The position numbers and the translations under genes are program-made. Below the pieces are notes generated by a model. It saw only the letters and a list, made by a program, of their open reading frames with translations. It was not told the DNA's origin and searched no databases. 64,000 nucleotides of DNA from Alphaproteobacteria bacterium (GTDB lineage Bacteria; Pseudomonadota; Alphaproteobacteria; Rhodobacterales; Rhodobacteraceae): NCBI GenBank assembly GCA_030425395.1, contig JAUIAS010000013.1, forward strand, positions 1 through 64,000, in the 5' to 3' direction. Shown here piece after piece: positions 53,007-62,987 of this stretch; within the stretch, counting starts at the first letter, position 1; the number at the start of each line of letters is the position of its first letter.

Positions 53007-53693
53007 TCATGCCGCCAGCCGATAGCCGCCCGACTCTGTCACCAGAATACGCGCATTTGACGGATCAGGCTCGATCTTTTGGCGCAGCCGATAGATGTGG
53101 GTTTCCAATGTGTGCGTCGTGACACCCGCATTATAACCCCAGACCTCATGCAGCAGGACATCGCGCGGCACCACGCCTTCGGTGGACCGGTACAGAAACT
53201 TGAGGATATCGGTTTCCTTTTCGGTCAGACGGATTTTTCTGTCGTCCTCGGTCATCAGCATCTTCATTGCTGGCTTGAAAGTATATGGTCCAAGCTGAAA
53301 CACGGCGTCTTCGGATTGTTCATGCTGGCGCAATTGCGCCCGGATGCGCGCCAAAAGGACGGGAAATTTGAACGGCTTGGTGACATAATCGTTTGCCCCG
53401 GCATCCAACCCTAGGATCGTATCCGCATCGCTGTCATGGCCGGTCAGCATCAGTATCGGGGATTTCACCCCCTGCTTGCGCATCAACTTGCACAGCTCGC
53501 GGCCATCCGTGTCGGGCAGGCCCACATCAAGGATAACCAAATCGTAAAGCGCCTCTTTGACCCGGTTCATCGCGGCCTGACCGTCCCCGGCCTCGAAGAC
53601 GTCGAAATCCTCGGTCATGAGCAGCTGTTCGCTCAACGCTTCGCGCAGGTCGTCGTCGTCGTCCACCAACAAGATCTTCTTGAGCTGTCCCAT
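53007..53693 (-). CDS. OmpR-family response regulator (CenR-like)
   Basis: The 228-residue protein has a receiver domain with the acidic cluster VDDDDDLREAL, phosphorylated Asp56 (LVILDVGLPD) and the TKPF lysine. A winged-helix output domain follows (RLTEKETDILKFLYRS to THIYRLRQKIEP). The N-terminus KILLVDDDDDLREALSEQL closely resembles CenR, an essential envelope regulator in alphaproteobacteria. No histidine kinase gene is adjacent. AAAGGA lies upstream of the ATG. It is divergent from ribA. Confidence 0.88.
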   Translation of the reverse strand: MGQLKKILLVDDDDDLREALSEQLLMTEDFDVFEAGDGQAAMNRVKEALYDLVILDVGLPDTDGRELCKLMRKQGVKSPILMLTGHDSDADTILGLDAGANDYVTKPFKFPVLLARIRAQLRQHEQSEDAVFQLGPYTFKPAMKMLMTEDDRKIRLTEKETDILKFLYRSTEGVVPRDVLLHEVWGYNAGVTTHTLETHIYRLRQKIEPDPSNARILVTESGGYRLAA

Positions 53694-53858
53694 GCCTTTT
53701 GTCCTTTCGTCGCCGCGTCTGCCAATGAATTGTAGCCCAAGACCTTAGTGGACAAGCTTTGCTGCAGTTCCTTCACGCCGACGTGTATCGACCGTGGCAT
53801 TTGTTTCAACTTTCTGCCAAAACACGCACCTGAGCGCCTGCCATACCCGGAACCCCGC

Positions 53859-54947
53859 ATGAGCCTGATACCCGACACGACCGAGCTTTTGGCCCGCGCA
53901 CGCGCGGATTTGCGCATGGGCGTTCCGGTTGTCCTTTGGAACCGAGACGGCGGCATTCTGGCCATCGCGGCGGAAACGCTGGATGAACCCCGCCTCAACG
54001 ACATGAAGGCCTTGGGAAACCCGGTGGTTGCGATCACTGCTCGGCGCGCCGAGACGCTCAAGGCACGGGCCTATGACGGCACACTTGCCCGCGTAGATTT
54101 GCCCGCCTCTGCGGACCTGTCATGGGTCCGCGCCATTGCCGATCCCGCTGACGACCTGCGAATGCCGATGAAAGGGCCGTTGCAAACCCGGCGCCAAGGG
54201 GATGCGACGCTGCACGCGATGGCGATCGCGCTGGCCAAAACCGCCCGGCTTCTGCCAGCCGTGGTTGCCGTGACGCTGGATGATCCCAGTGACACCGCTT
54301 CCCGGCTTGGCCTGACCCGCATCAATGCCGACCTCGCCCAGAGCCACCTGGATCTGCGCAGCCCGCTGAATTCAGTGGCTCACGCCCGCCTCCCCATTCA
54401 GGCCGCAGAGCGCGGACAGTTGCACATATTTCGTCCCGAAGACGGCAGCGAAGAGCATTTCGCAATCGAGATCGGGCAGCCAGATCGCGGACAACCCGTC
54501 CTTGCGCGGCTGCATTCCGCCTGCTTCACCGGAGACGTTCTGGGAAGCCTTAAATGCGATTGCGGTCCGCAATTGCACGCCGCCCTGCATCAAATGGGCA
54601 CCGAAGGCGCCGGCATCCTGCTCTACCTGAACCAAGAAGGGCGCGGGATCGGCCTTGCCAATAAAATGCGCGCCTATTCCCTTCAGGATCAAGGGTTTGA
54701 CACCGTTGAAGCAAACCACCGTCTGGGCTTTGAAGATGACGAACGCGATTTTCGGCTAGGAGCCGATATTCTGCGTCGTCTTGGGTTTTCATCCGTGCGC
54801 CTGCTCACGAACAATCCGGCCAAGATCGCGATGATGGAGAAAAACGGCGTCTCCGTGGCCGAGCGAGTGCCCCTGAAAGTCGGCGAAAACCGGCACAACG
54901 CGGGCTACTTGGCCACTAAGGCCGCGAAATCAGGGCACATGCTGTGA
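53859..54947 (+). CDS. ribA: GTP cyclohydrolase II
   Basis: This 362-residue protein carries a C-terminal GTP cyclohydrolase II domain with the zinc cysteines in SACFTGDVLGSLKCDCGPQ, the active site NQEGRGIGLANK and LLTNNPAKIAMME. It opens GTP for riboflavin synthesis. The N-terminal 150 residues are an extra domain resembling a degenerate RibB-like part found in alphaproteobacterial RibA, not a functional DHBP synthase motif set. ATG 53859 begins the conserved part. Its stop overlaps the next gene (GTGA). Confidence 0.92.
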   Translation: MSLIPDTTELLARARADLRMGVPVVLWNRDGGILAIAAETLDEPRLNDMKALGNPVVAITARRAETLKARAYDGTLARVDLPASADLSWVRAIADPADDLRMPMKGPLQTRRQGDATLHAMAIALAKTARLLPAVVAVTLDDPSDTASRLGLTRINADLAQSHLDLRSPLNSVAHARLPIQAAERGQLHIFRPEDGSEEHFAIEIGQPDRGQPVLARLHSACFTGDVLGSLKCDCGPQLHAALHQMGTEGAGILLYLNQEGRGIGLANKMRAYSLQDQGFDTVEANHRLGFEDDERDFRLGADILRRLGFSSVRLLTNNPAKIAMMEKNGVSVAERVPLKVGENRHNAGYLATKAAKSGHML

Positions 54948-55447
54948 CAATACCACGAACATGGGACATGGTGCTTGGTCCGATGGGCCTGCGTTTCGGC
55001 GGGCACCTTTTTCCATGCACAATCGGTCGTGGCGGCCTTACCGACACCAAACGCGAAGGCGACGGTGCCACCCCGCGCGGCGTGCATCGAATCGTGGGAA
55101 TGCTTTATCGACCCGACCGGATGGCAAAGCCTGTGGACTGGGCAAAGCCCATTTTTCCCGGTGATCTGTGGTCAGATGATCCAAGGCACGCCGACTACAA
55201 TATGATGGTGCGCGCGCCCTACCCTTTCAGCCACGAACATCTGCGCCGTTCCGATCCGCTCTATGATCTCGTGCTGATCACGGATTGGAACTGGCCGCAC
55301 GCCGTCGCCGGACGTGGATCGGCCATTTTCATCCACCAATGGCGCCGGCCCGGTTTTCCAACCGAAGGCTGCATCGCGTTACGGCGTGACCATCTGCGCG
55401 CAATCGCACCGCGTATTCGTCTGGAAACCCGTCTGATCGTGCGCTGA
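54944..55447 (+). CDS. L,D-transpeptidase (YkuD) family protein
   Basis: The 167-residue protein starts at a GTG overlapping the ribA stop. It has the YkuD catalytic signature with His131 and Cys143 (HQWRRPGFPTEGCIAL) and the GDGATPRGVHRI segment. L,D-transpeptidases form 3-3 murein cross-links or attach lipoproteins. No signal peptide is visible, so export or location is unclear. A T- and C-rich stretch related to the 17.25-kb element follows the stop. Confidence 0.9.
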   Translation: MTIPRTWDMVLGPMGLRFGGHLFPCTIGRGGLTDTKREGDGATPRGVHRIVGMLYRPDRMAKPVDWAKPIFPGDLWSDDPRHADYNMMVRAPYPFSHEHLRRSDPLYDLVLITDWNWPHAVAGRGSAIFIHQWRRPGFPTEGCIALRRDHLRAIAPRIRLETRLIVR

Positions 55448-55502
55448 TCCTGCTTCTTTCTCGTCCCAAATACCCATTCCGACACCTGCCAAGGGCACAA
55501 CG

Positions 55503-56156
55503 TCAGATGGGCACGCGCTCCCCGAAAATCGCAGATCCGACGCGCACATGGGTTGCACCCAACGCAATCGCCGTTTCAAAATCGCTGCTCATCCCCATCG
55601 ACAATCCATCAAGGCCGTTACGTTCGGCAATCTTGGCAAGCAAGGCAAAATGCAAGGCGGGCTCTTCCTCGACCGGTGGGATGCACATCAACCCGCGAAC
55701 CGGCAGGTTCAACATGCGGCATTCCGCAACAAAGCCATCGGCGTCAGCGGGCAAAATTCCCGCTTTTTGCTGCTCTTCACCCGTGTTGACCTGAACAAAC
55801 AACTCGGGGCATTGGCCAATCTCATCGGCAAGGCGTGCAAGCGTCGCGGCAAGTTTCGGACGATCAACAGAGTGGATCGCGTCGCACAACTCCATCGCCT
55901 GCCGGGCCTTGTTGGTCTGGAGCGGCCCAATGAGATGCAGCGCGACACCTTCAAAACGGGCGCGAAAATCAGGCCATTTCCCGGCAGCTTCCTGCACCCG
56001 ATTCTCTCCGAATACGCGATGACCTTCTTCCAAGACCGCCTCTACCCGGTCCAGCGGTTGCACCTTGGATACGGCGATCAGCGTGACAGACCCCGGAGCA
56101 CGGCCTGCCTTCGCCTCGGCGGCGGCAATACGGGTGGTGATATCGGACAGCGGCAT
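55503..56156 (-). CDS. YggS/PLPBP family PLP homeostasis protein
   Basis: The 217-residue alanine-racemase-fold protein has the PLP lysine in LIAVSKVQPLD, then VFGENRVQEAAGKW, LHLIGPLQTNKAR, FVQVNTGEEQQKAGI and the C-terminal LSMGMSSDFETAIALGATHVRVGSAIFG. These proteins keep vitamin B6 and amino-acid pools balanced and have no known catalytic reaction. AAAGGA precedes ATG 56156. It lies downstream of the porin terminator. Confidence 0.94.
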   Translation of the reverse strand: MPLSDITTRIAAAEAKAGRAPGSVTLIAVSKVQPLDRVEAVLEEGHRVFGENRVQEAAGKWPDFRARFEGVALHLIGPLQTNKARQAMELCDAIHSVDRPKLAATLARLADEIGQCPELFVQVNTGEEQQKAGILPADADGFVAECRMLNLPVRGLMCIPPVEEEPALHFALLAKIAERNGLDGLSMGMSSDFETAIALGATHVRVGSAIFGERVPI

Positions 56157-56208
56157 GATGATCCTTTGTTGGGCATGATATGCCGCGCAAGAAACACCAC
56201 AGCCGCGC

Positions 56209-56241
56209 AAAAGAAAAGGGCGGGTCGCACGCGACCCGCCC
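56209..56241 (-). terminator. intrinsic terminator of the porin gene
   Basis: On the minus strand GGGCGGGTCGC pairs with GCGACCCGCCC over a two-base loop and is followed by TTTTCTTTT. It begins 27 bases after the porin stop codon and isolates the yggS gene from porin transcription. Confidence 0.9.
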
Positions 56242-56267
56242 AAATTCACGCTGACGCGTCTTCCAGC

Positions 56268-57326
56268 TTAGAAGCGGAAGTATGCACCAACCTGGAACTG
56301 GGTGTTGTTGTTGGAGTGCTCAACAAAACCACCGTCCAGAGTAACGCCGCCGCCCAGGTCGTGGGAAACGTTCAGGCCGTAGGACGTGCCGTCGGTTGCC
56401 GGAGCGTTCGGGTTATCTTCGTTTGCAACCCAAGCAACCAGAGTGGTCGCTGCGCCGAGGTCGAAAGCGCCTGCGAGGCGGAGCTTGTCAACATCGTCAC
56501 CAACGGTGCCGTTCTGGTCTTTGTTGCTGGCATAGCCAAGCATCACGCGTGCAACACCCAGATCGCCCTGAACGCTGACATAGATCTTGTCTTCGCCCAA
56601 AGTGTCGGAGTCCTGCATTGCCAGAGCGGCAGTCCAGTCACCAAAGGTGTAGGACACGTTCAGAGCAAGACGGTCGCGGCCATTTGTTGCTGCAACTGCC
56701 GGAACTGCCGGGGACAGGACAACGGTGTCACCACCGGAGTCAACAACTGTGACGGCCGGGATGGCTGCAACAGCAGCAGTTCCGTTTGTGGTGGAGAACG
56801 ACAAGTGACCGGAAAATGCGCCGGCTTTGTACATTACTTCAATACCGTTGGACGCGCCTGCGCCTGCGGAGGAGTATGCATCCCAGTTGAAGTAGCTGCC
56901 GCCAACGTTGGTCGGAAGGCTGTGGAAGCCCATGCCGTCGATGCCGGTGCCAGCGGAGCTGGTGGGCAGATACAGGCCGTTCGCGCCTTCGATAGCGCCG
57001 ATGATGTTGCCAACACCCAGCGTGAAGCCGCCGGAGGACACGTAGAAACGTGCGCCGTTGATGGCGCCTGCGCCGGCTACGCCGTCACGCTGCTCGCCCT
57101 GAATACGGTAGCGTGCGCCAAACTTAACGCCGCCATCGGTTTCGGTGGATGCGTCGATCTGAACACGCAGACGCGTGGTCAGGTTGGTTTCGCTGCGGCC
57201 AGCAACCGCACCGTTTGCTTCGTTGTAGTCCAGACCAAAACGGCCGTAACCGGAGAGGCGGACGTCAGCGGCAGCCATTCCGGCGGTCGCGATCAGCGCA
57301 GTAGTTGCGAAGAGAACCTTTTTCAT
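56268..57326 (-). CDS. outer-membrane porin
   Basis: The 352-residue protein has a 20-residue signal peptide (MKKVLFATTALIATAGMAAA) and a beta-barrel pattern of alternating residues, starting DVRLSGYGRFGLDYN and ending in phenylalanine (FQVGAYFRF), as Bam-inserted porins do. It matches the Rhodobacter-type porin family that passes small hydrophilic solutes. Codon use is strongly biased, as expected for a highly expressed gene. A low-complexity loop near residues 190-220 (AAVAAIPAVTVV, VVLSPAVPAVAA) probably faces outside. Confidence 0.93.
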   Translation of the reverse strand: MKKVLFATTALIATAGMAAADVRLSGYGRFGLDYNEANGAVAGRSETNLTTRLRVQIDASTETDGGVKFGARYRIQGEQRDGVAGAGAINGARFYVSSGGFTLGVGNIIGAIEGANGLYLPTSSAGTGIDGMGFHSLPTNVGGSYFNWDAYSSAGAGASNGIEVMYKAGAFSGHLSFSTTNGTAAVAAIPAVTVVDSGGDTVVLSPAVPAVAATNGRDRLALNVSYTFGDWTAALAMQDSDTLGEDKIYVSVQGDLGVARVMLGYASNKDQNGTVGDDVDKLRLAGAFDLGAATTLVAWVANEDNPNAPATDGTSYGLNVSHDLGGGVTLDGGFVEHSNNNTQFQVGAYFRF

Positions 57327-57648
57327 AGTTTTTCCCTCGGTTTCCAAATCATTCGCCCAAACCGGGGAATCCGGTGAGGGTATGGCCAAGGGTTTCGCTT
57401 TTTCGGGGGGCTATTTGCAAGGCTTCCGGATAACCCTAAATACATTGCCAACTTTAATGGTGCAGCTTTGCCACACTCCCACCTTTGCCCGGCACATATG
57501 GAAACCTGTGGATGCCGTTGTTTATTGTCCCAAACTACGAGTTAATTGCCGCGCTGCGCCGGTTTTCCCGCCCCTTGGTGAGTAATGGCTTGCTCCGTGT
57601 CGCGCGCTTGGGTAGGACACGAAAGACTACATTTTCAGGACGGACGCT
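57327..57648. other. divergent promoter region of the porin and DUF3576 genes
   Basis: This 322-base gap holds the upstream regions of a highly expressed porin and a lipoprotein gene. It is more AT-rich than its surroundings. I see a GAGGGAAAAACT ribosome region before the porin and AGGA before the lipoprotein. A short inverted ACCGG/CCGGT repeat lies near 57360, but I find no certain promoter, small gene or RNA. Confidence 0.4.
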
Positions 57649-58179
57649 ATGAATCTCGCGAAACTTGGCACGATTTCCTTGGTATTGGCCACCAGTCTGA
57701 GCCTGTCGGGTTGTGGTGTCACCGATCGCATGTTCGGGCGTATCACGGCCGGACCTCAGCCCGAATCCGGTACAAACCAGATGGACGAGGTAGAAGCCAA
57801 CACGCGCAGCGGCATGGCGCGCGCCAATGGCATCGAGCAATCCTCCATATGGGATTTGCTTCGCCCCAGCACGGCAGACCAGTCTGTAAATGTGAACAAA
57901 TACCTTTGGAATGCGTCTCTGGATGTTCTGGGGTTCTTGCCCGTCGAAACAGTTGATCCCTTCACAGGCGTGATTGTGACCGGCTACGGCACACCTCCGG
58001 GCGGGGGGCGTGCGTATCGTGCCACCATCCACATCACCGACCCGGCGCTTGAGGCGCGTTCACTGCGCTTGTCACTGCAAACCCGCGGCGGCCCGGTCAG
58101 CGACAGCACTGCCCGCGCCGTGGAAGATGCGATCATGGCCCGCGCGCGTCAGATGCGCATCTCGGACAACAAGTTCTAG
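57649..58179 (+). CDS. DUF3576 lipoprotein
   Basis: The 176-residue protein has a lipobox signal (LATSLSLSGCG, lipidated cysteine at 22) and matches the DUF3576 family with SSIWDLLRP, VNVNKYLWNASLDVLGFLPVE and GVIVTGYGTPPGG. The family is conserved just upstream of leuS and lptE in alphaproteobacteria, hinting at an envelope role, but no function is known. A terminator follows the stop. Confidence 0.9.
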   Translation: MNLAKLGTISLVLATSLSLSGCGVTDRMFGRITAGPQPESGTNQMDEVEANTRSGMARANGIEQSSIWDLLRPSTADQSVNVNKYLWNASLDVLGFLPVETVDPFTGVIVTGYGTPPGGGRAYRATIHITDPALEARSLRLSLQTRGGPVSDSTARAVEDAIMARARQMRISDNKF

Positions 58180-58208
58180 AATCCCATTCGAATCCACACT
58201 AAAGAAAC

Positions 58209-58239
58209 CGCCGGGCCCTGTGCCCGGCGATTTCTTTTT
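58209..58239 (+). terminator. intrinsic terminator between DUF3576 and leuS
   Basis: CGCCGGGC pairs with GCCCGGCG over CCTGT, followed by TTTCTTTTT. It ends 20 bases before the leuS start, so leuS probably has its own promoter within or before the lipoprotein gene, or is fed by read-through. Confidence 0.8.
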
Positions 58240-58258
58240 CTGAGGACGGATACCCATC

Positions 58259-60829
58259 ATGTCGCGCTACTCTCCCGCCGAGATCGAAGCAAAATGGCAA
58301 GAAGCCTGGGATAAGACGGGTGTGTTCCAAGCCCAGCGGAGCGGTGACAAGCCCAAGTATTATGTGCTTGAGATGTTCCCTTACCCCTCTGGCCGCATTC
58401 ATATCGGGCACGTTCGCAATTATACGATGGGCGACGTGATCGCGCGTTACAAACTGGCGAACGGGTTCAACGTTTTGCACCCGATGGGATTTGACGCCTT
58501 CGGTATGCCAGCCGAAAATGCGGCGATGGCGTCGGGGGGCCATCCCAAGGACTGGACCTATTCCAACATTGATACAATGGTCAGCCAGATGAAGCCGCTT
58601 GGCTTTGGCCTTGACTGGTCACGCATGTTTGCCACCTGCGACCCGGAATATTACGGCCAGCAGCAGGCCCTTTTCATCGACTTTCTCGAACAGGGCCTTG
58701 TTTACCGCAAAAACGCGGTTGTGAACTGGGATCCGGTCGACATGACCGTTCTGGCCAATGAACAGGTCATCGACGGCAAGGGCTGGCGATCCGGTGCCGA
58801 AGTCGAACGCCGCGAACTGACGCAGTGGTTCTTCAAGATTTCTGATATGGCGGGCGAATTGCTCGATGCGCTGGACGGGCTGGATGACTGGCCCGCCAAA
58901 GTCAAGCTGATGCAAGCCAACTGGATCGGGCGTTCGCGCGGGCTGCAATTCGCATTCTCGACCGTCGACGCGCCCGATGGTTTCGACCGGATCGAGGTTT
59001 ACACCACCCGCCCCGATACCCTTATGGGCGCATCTTTCGTCGGGATATCGCCGGATCACCCGCTGGCCAAAACGTTGGAGCGTGACAACCCGGAAGTTGC
59101 CGAATTCTGTCGCAAGGCACGTCAGGGCGGCACCACCGAAGAGGCCTTGGAAAAGGCAGAAAAGCTTGGCTTTGACACAGGCATCACCGTGCGCCACCCG
59201 TTCGATACCGATTGGGAAATGCCGGTCTATATCGCGAATTTCATCCTCATGGATTACGGCACCGGAGCGATTTTTGGCTGCCCGGGCCACGATCAGCGCG
59301 ACCATGATTTTTGCGTGAAATACGATCTTCCGATCATCGACACGTTCCTGCCGGTTGACGGCGAATGGGATATCCAGAAAGAACCCTACGTTCCCGCCAA
59401 AACCGACAAGGTGCGCTTTACCCGCCTTGTCGCCGGGCAGGAAATCATGACCGGCAACGAGGCCATAGACGCCACGATCGACTTCTGTGAATCAAATGGC
59501 GTCGGTCAGGGGGTCACCAAATACCGCTTGCGCGACTGGGGCCTGAGCCGGCAACGGTATTGGGGCTGCCCGATCCCCGTGGTGCATTGCGACGATTGCG
59601 GCGTGGTGCCGGAAAAGAAAGAAAACCTGCCCATCCAACTGCCTTACGACGAAGGCGGCAAGCCCATCGACTTTTCCGTTCCGGGCAATCCACTGGATCG
59701 CCACCCCACTTGGCGCGACTGTGCCTGCCCATCCTGCGGCAAACCGGCCATGCGCGAAACCGACACGATGGATACGTTTGTTGATTCGTCATGGTATTTC
59801 GCCCGCTTCACCGCCCCACGGGCGACCACGCCAACCGATATGGCGGAGGCGGAATACTGGATGAACGTGGATCAGTATATCGGCGGCATCGAACACGCGA
59901 TCCTGCACCTGCTGTATTCCCGCTTCTTCGCGCGCGCGATGAACATCTGCGGCCACCTGCCCGAAACCGCAGCCGAACCGTTCAATGCACTGTTTACGCA
60001 AGGCATGGTGACCCATGCGATCTACAAGACCACCGACGCGAATGGCCGGCCCGTTTATCACTATCCCGAAGACGTGGTGCTGCGTGACGGCAAGGGGTTC
60101 CTCGCCGACGGCACCGAAGTCGAGATCATCCCATCGGCCAAAATGTCCAAATCCAAGAACAACGTAGTCGATCCGGTCCAGATCATCGAACAGTACGGTG
60201 CCGACACCGCACGCTGGTTCGTGTTGTCCGACAGCCCGCCCGAACGCGATGTGGAATGGACGGCCTCGGGGGCCGAGGCGGCCTCCAAACATCTGGGGCG
60301 CGTTTACCGAATCGCGGCGGACTTGGCCCAGACCGAAACACCGCCCAACCCCGAGGATGAGGCCCTCTTGCGGGAAATGCACAAGACCATCCACGATGTG
60401 ACCATGGGCGTCGAGTCATTTGGATTTAACGCCTCCATTGCCAAGCTCTATGCCTTTACCAACACGTTGTCGCGCGCCAAGGCTGGCAGCGATGCCCGCC
60501 GACAGGCCGCGCGCACACTGGCGCAGTTGATGTCACCAATGACGCCACACCTGTCCGAAGAGATTTGGTCAATGCTGGGTGGAGAAGGGCTGATCGCGAC
60601 TGCACCGTGGCCCAAGGCAGATCCGGCAATGCTGATTGAGGATACGGTCACCATGCCCGTGCAGGTTAATGGAAAACGCCGCGGCGAAATCACCGTTGCC
60701 AAGGATATGGACGCATCCGAGGTTGAAAAAATCGCGCTGAGCGTGGACGGTGTGCAAAGGGTGCTGGACGGGGCGGCCCCGAAAAAGGTGATCGTTATCC
60801 CCGGTCGGATTGTGAATGTCGTTGCATAG
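58259..60829 (+). CDS. leuS: leucyl-tRNA synthetase
   Basis: This 856-residue class I synthetase has the HIGH motif ([15 protein letters not shown], about 41-55), a CP1 editing domain ([12 protein letters not shown]), a zinc region ([14 protein letters not shown]) and the KMSKS loop ([11 protein letters not shown]). The C-terminal anticodon domain ends in [18 protein letters not shown] lies 13 bases before the ATG. It charges tRNA-Leu and is essential. The last 14 bases overlap lptE. Confidence 0.97.
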   Translation: MSRYSPAEIEAKWQEAWDKTGVFQAQRSGDKPKYYVLEMFPYPSGRIHIGHVRNYTMGDVIARYKLANGFNVLHPMGFDAFGMPAENAAMASGGHPKDWTYSNIDTMVSQMKPLGFGLDWSRMFATCDPEYYGQQQALFIDFLEQGLVYRKNAVVNWDPVDMTVLANEQVIDGKGWRSGAEVERRELTQWFFKISDMAGELLDALDGLDDWPAKVKLMQANWIGRSRGLQFAFSTVDAPDGFDRIEVYTTRPDTLMGASFVGISPDHPLAKTLERDNPEVAEFCRKARQGGTTEEALEKAEKLGFDTGITVRHPFDTDWEMPVYIANFILMDYGTGAIFGCPGHDQRDHDFCVKYDLPIIDTFLPVDGEWDIQKEPYVPAKTDKVRFTRLVAGQEIMTGNEAIDATIDFCESNGVGQGVTKYRLRDWGLSRQRYWGCPIPVVHCDDCGVVPEKKENLPIQLPYDEGGKPIDFSVPGNPLDRHPTWRDCACPSCGKPAMRETDTMDTFVDSSWYFARFTAPRATTPTDMAEAEYWMNVDQYIGGIEHAILHLLYSRFFARAMNICGHLPETAAEPFNALFTQGMVTHAIYKTTDANGRPVYHYPEDVVLRDGKGFLADGTEVEIIPSAKMSKSKNNVVDPVQIIEQYGADTARWFVLSDSPPERDVEWTASGAEAASKHLGRVYRIAADLAQTETPPNPEDEALLREMHKTIHDVTMGVESFGFNASIAKLYAFTNTLSRAKAGSDARRQAARTLAQLMSPMTPHLSEEIWSMLGGEGLIATAPWPKADPAMLIEDTVTMPVQVNGKRRGEITVAKDMDASEVEKIALSVDGVQRVLDGAAPKKVIVIPGRIVNVVA

Positions 60830-61310
60830 CCGCAGAACCGTTTTGCTGATGTTGCCGCTGGCCGTTGCCGCCTGCGGCTTTACCCCGGTCTATGCGCCGG
60901 GTGAAACCGGCGCGGCGCTTCGGGGCAATGTCCTTGTCGATGCGCCGGAAGACCGCGAAGGCTATGTCCTTGTGCGTGAGCTTGAACATCGTCTGGGCCG
61001 AGGCAACGGAAACGAAACCTTTGCTCTTGGTGTGATGCTCAAGATATCCAGCGATCCGCTGGCGGTGACCGCAACAGGCGAGACCACCCGCGTGGGTCTT
61101 GTGGCCACTGCCGATTACGTGCTGCGGCGCGCGGATGATGACACCGTGATACTCAAGGGCAAGGTCAGCGACTTTACCGGATATTCCTATACCGGCTCCA
61201 CTGTGGAAACGCTGGCCGCGGAACGTGACGCGCGTGCCCGGCTGATGACCCTTCTGGCCGAACGCATCACAACCCAGCTTTATTCCACACCAGACCTGAC
61301 GGCCTCATGA
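60816..61310 (+). CDS. lptE: LPS assembly lipoprotein LptE
   Basis: The 164-residue protein has a lipoprotein signal ([21 protein letters not shown]) with the CGFTPVY start typical of alphaproteobacterial LptE. It helps LptD insert lipopolysaccharide into the outer leaflet. It overlaps the leuS end by 14 bases and the holA start by four (ATGA), the conserved leuS-lptE-holA order. Confidence 0.9.
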   Translation: MSLHSRRTVLLMLPLAVAACGFTPVYAPGETGAALRGNVLVDAPEDREGYVLVRELEHRLGRGNGNETFALGVMLKISSDPLAVTATGETTRVGLVATADYVLRRADDDTVILKGKVSDFTGYSYTGSTVETLAAERDARARLMTLLAERITTQLYSTPDLTAS

Positions 61311-62335
61311 AACTGTCCGGGCGGGACGCGACGGCCTTTTTCCGCAAACCTCAACCAGACCGAACCGGGCTGTTGATCTATGGTGAGGATGCCATGCGTG
61401 TGGCCCTGCGCCGGGCCGAGGTGATCCGTGCATTGATCGGCGATGCGGGCGAAGAAGAAATGCGCCTTACCCGGATGGCTGGCAGTGATCTGAGGTCCGA
61501 GGCCGCGCCGCTGATTGACGCGATGAAGGCCATTGGATTCTTTCCGGGGCCACGCGCCGTTTTTGTCGAAGGTGCCAACGACACTGCCGCTCCCGCGATA
61601 ACCGCTGCGTTGGAAGACTGGCGCGACGGCGACGCGATGGTGATTGTTACGGCAGGCGCGCTCAAGGCGTCGTCCAAACTGCGCAAGCTGTTTGAAGGAC
61701 ATCGGAACAGCATAGCCATCGGGCTCTATGACGATCCCCCGTCTCGGCAAGAAGTCGAAGCTCTGTTAGCAGATCATGGTTTGCGCAATATCCCACAACC
61801 GAGCCTGAACGCGCTTTTTGACCTGTCTCGCGAATTGCAACCCGGCGATTTCCGGCAGACCCTGGAAAAGATCGCTCTTTATAAATTTGGCGACGAAACA
61901 CCGCTGAGCGACACTGAAATTTCACTATGTGCCCCAATATCTAACGAGGCCGCAGTTGACCGGATCATCGACATTGTTGCCGATGGCCAGACCGATGCGA
62001 TTGGTCCGATGCTGTCGCGCCTGACCGCACAAGGTGTGGCCCCAGTGACCATCTGCATCATGCTGCTGCGCCATTTCAGCACCCTGCATGCGGCAGCCTC
62101 GGACCCGGCAGGCCCGGCGACGGCCCTTGGTCGCGCGCGGCCACCCGTTTTCGGGCCACGCCGCGATCGTATGATCCGTCAAGCCCAGGCTTGGGGTATG
62201 CACAGGCTGGAAGAGGCCGCGCATCTGATCCTTGATACCGACCTCAAACTCCGCTCGGCCGCGCAACACGCACCGGCAATGGCGTTGGTCGAACGGATGT
62301 TGATCCGCCTTGGCATGATGACGCGGCGGAAGTAA
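61307..62335 (+). CDS. holA: DNA polymerase III delta subunit
   Basis: The 342-residue clamp-loader subunit matches HolA: an N-terminal nucleotide-binding-like fold beginning LLIYGEDAMRVALRRAEVIR, the middle ALEDWRDGDAMVIVTAGALKASSKLRKLFEG and a C-terminal collar domain (MLLRHFSTLHAAA). Delta opens the sliding clamp. The start is fixed by ATGA overlap with lptE. Length is normal. Confidence 0.94.
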   Translation: MKLSGRDATAFFRKPQPDRTGLLIYGEDAMRVALRRAEVIRALIGDAGEEEMRLTRMAGSDLRSEAAPLIDAMKAIGFFPGPRAVFVEGANDTAAPAITAALEDWRDGDAMVIVTAGALKASSKLRKLFEGHRNSIAIGLYDDPPSRQEVEALLADHGLRNIPQPSLNALFDLSRELQPGDFRQTLEKIALYKFGDETPLSDTEISLCAPISNEAAVDRIIDIVADGQTDAIGPMLSRLTAQGVAPVTICIMLLRHFSTLHAAASDPAGPATALGRARPPVFGPRRDRMIRQAQAWGMHRLEEAAHLILDTDLKLRSAAQHAPAMALVERMLIRLGMMTRRK

Positions 62336-62402
62336 CCGCAATCCCACTTGACCAATCCTGCTGGTCGGTCACTCTCGGCCAGCAACAGCAAAGGGACACG
62401 AT

Positions 62403-62987
62403 ATGTACAAGGTTTATGGAACCGCCAAGAGCCGCGCGTTCAGGGTGCTTTGGGCTCTGGAAGAGATGGGCCTGCCCTATGAGTTGATCCAGGCCAATCC
62501 GCGCAGCCCCGAAGTTCTTGAGGTCAATCCAGAGGGAAAAGTGCCTGTTCTGGTCGACGGCGATGCAGTTTTGTCGGATTCGGTCGCGATCATCAGCTAT
62601 CTGGCCGACAAGCATGGTAAGCTGACATTTGCCGCAGGCACGGTTGACCGCGCCCGACAGGATGCGCTGATACACCTGTTGAATGAACGGCTGGATGCAC
62701 CGCTATGGCTCAAGGCACGGCACGGGTTCATCTTGCCCGAAGAACGGCGCCTTGCCGGTGTGTCTCAGGCCGTTGAGGCGGATATTCAGGACGCGTTGGG
62801 TGTTCTGGGAGGACTGATCAAGGGTCCGTTCCTTCAGGGTGAAACCATGACAGTGGCTGATATTCTCGCGGTTCATTGCCTGAATTGGGCGCATGGAGCC
62901 AAGATCGCCATCACCGACGACGCGGTCAAAGCCTATGCCAAGTCACTGCGCAGCCGCGATGCCTTTGCCCGAGCGGCAGCGGCCTAA
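62403..62987 (+). CDS. glutathione S-transferase family protein
   Basis: The 194-residue protein has a thioredoxin-like N-terminal domain (YKVYGTAKSRAFRVLWALEE, then PEGKVPVLVDGDAVLSDSVAI with the cis-proline and the glutathione-binding DS) and an all-helical C-terminal domain (VADILAVHCLNWAHG). It likely conjugates or reduces substrates with glutathione. A serine near residue 10 is the probable catalytic residue. It ends four bases into the convergent flavoprotein gene. Confidence 0.92.
   Translation: MYKVYGTAKSRAFRVLWALEEMGLPYELIQANPRSPEVLEVNPEGKVPVLVDGDAVLSDSVAIISYLADKHGKLTFAAGTVDRARQDALIHLLNERLDAPLWLKARHGFILPEERRLAGVSQAVEADIQDALGVLGGLIKGPFLQGETMTVADILAVHCLNWAHGAKIAITDDAVKAYAKSLRSRDAFARAAAA

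Noticed and set aside
55548-57377. A 609-codon + strand frame opposite yggS and the porin
   Set aside because: It spans two recognised genes and their terminator on the other strand and has a shadow-like composition, with many Cys and Val in its porin half.
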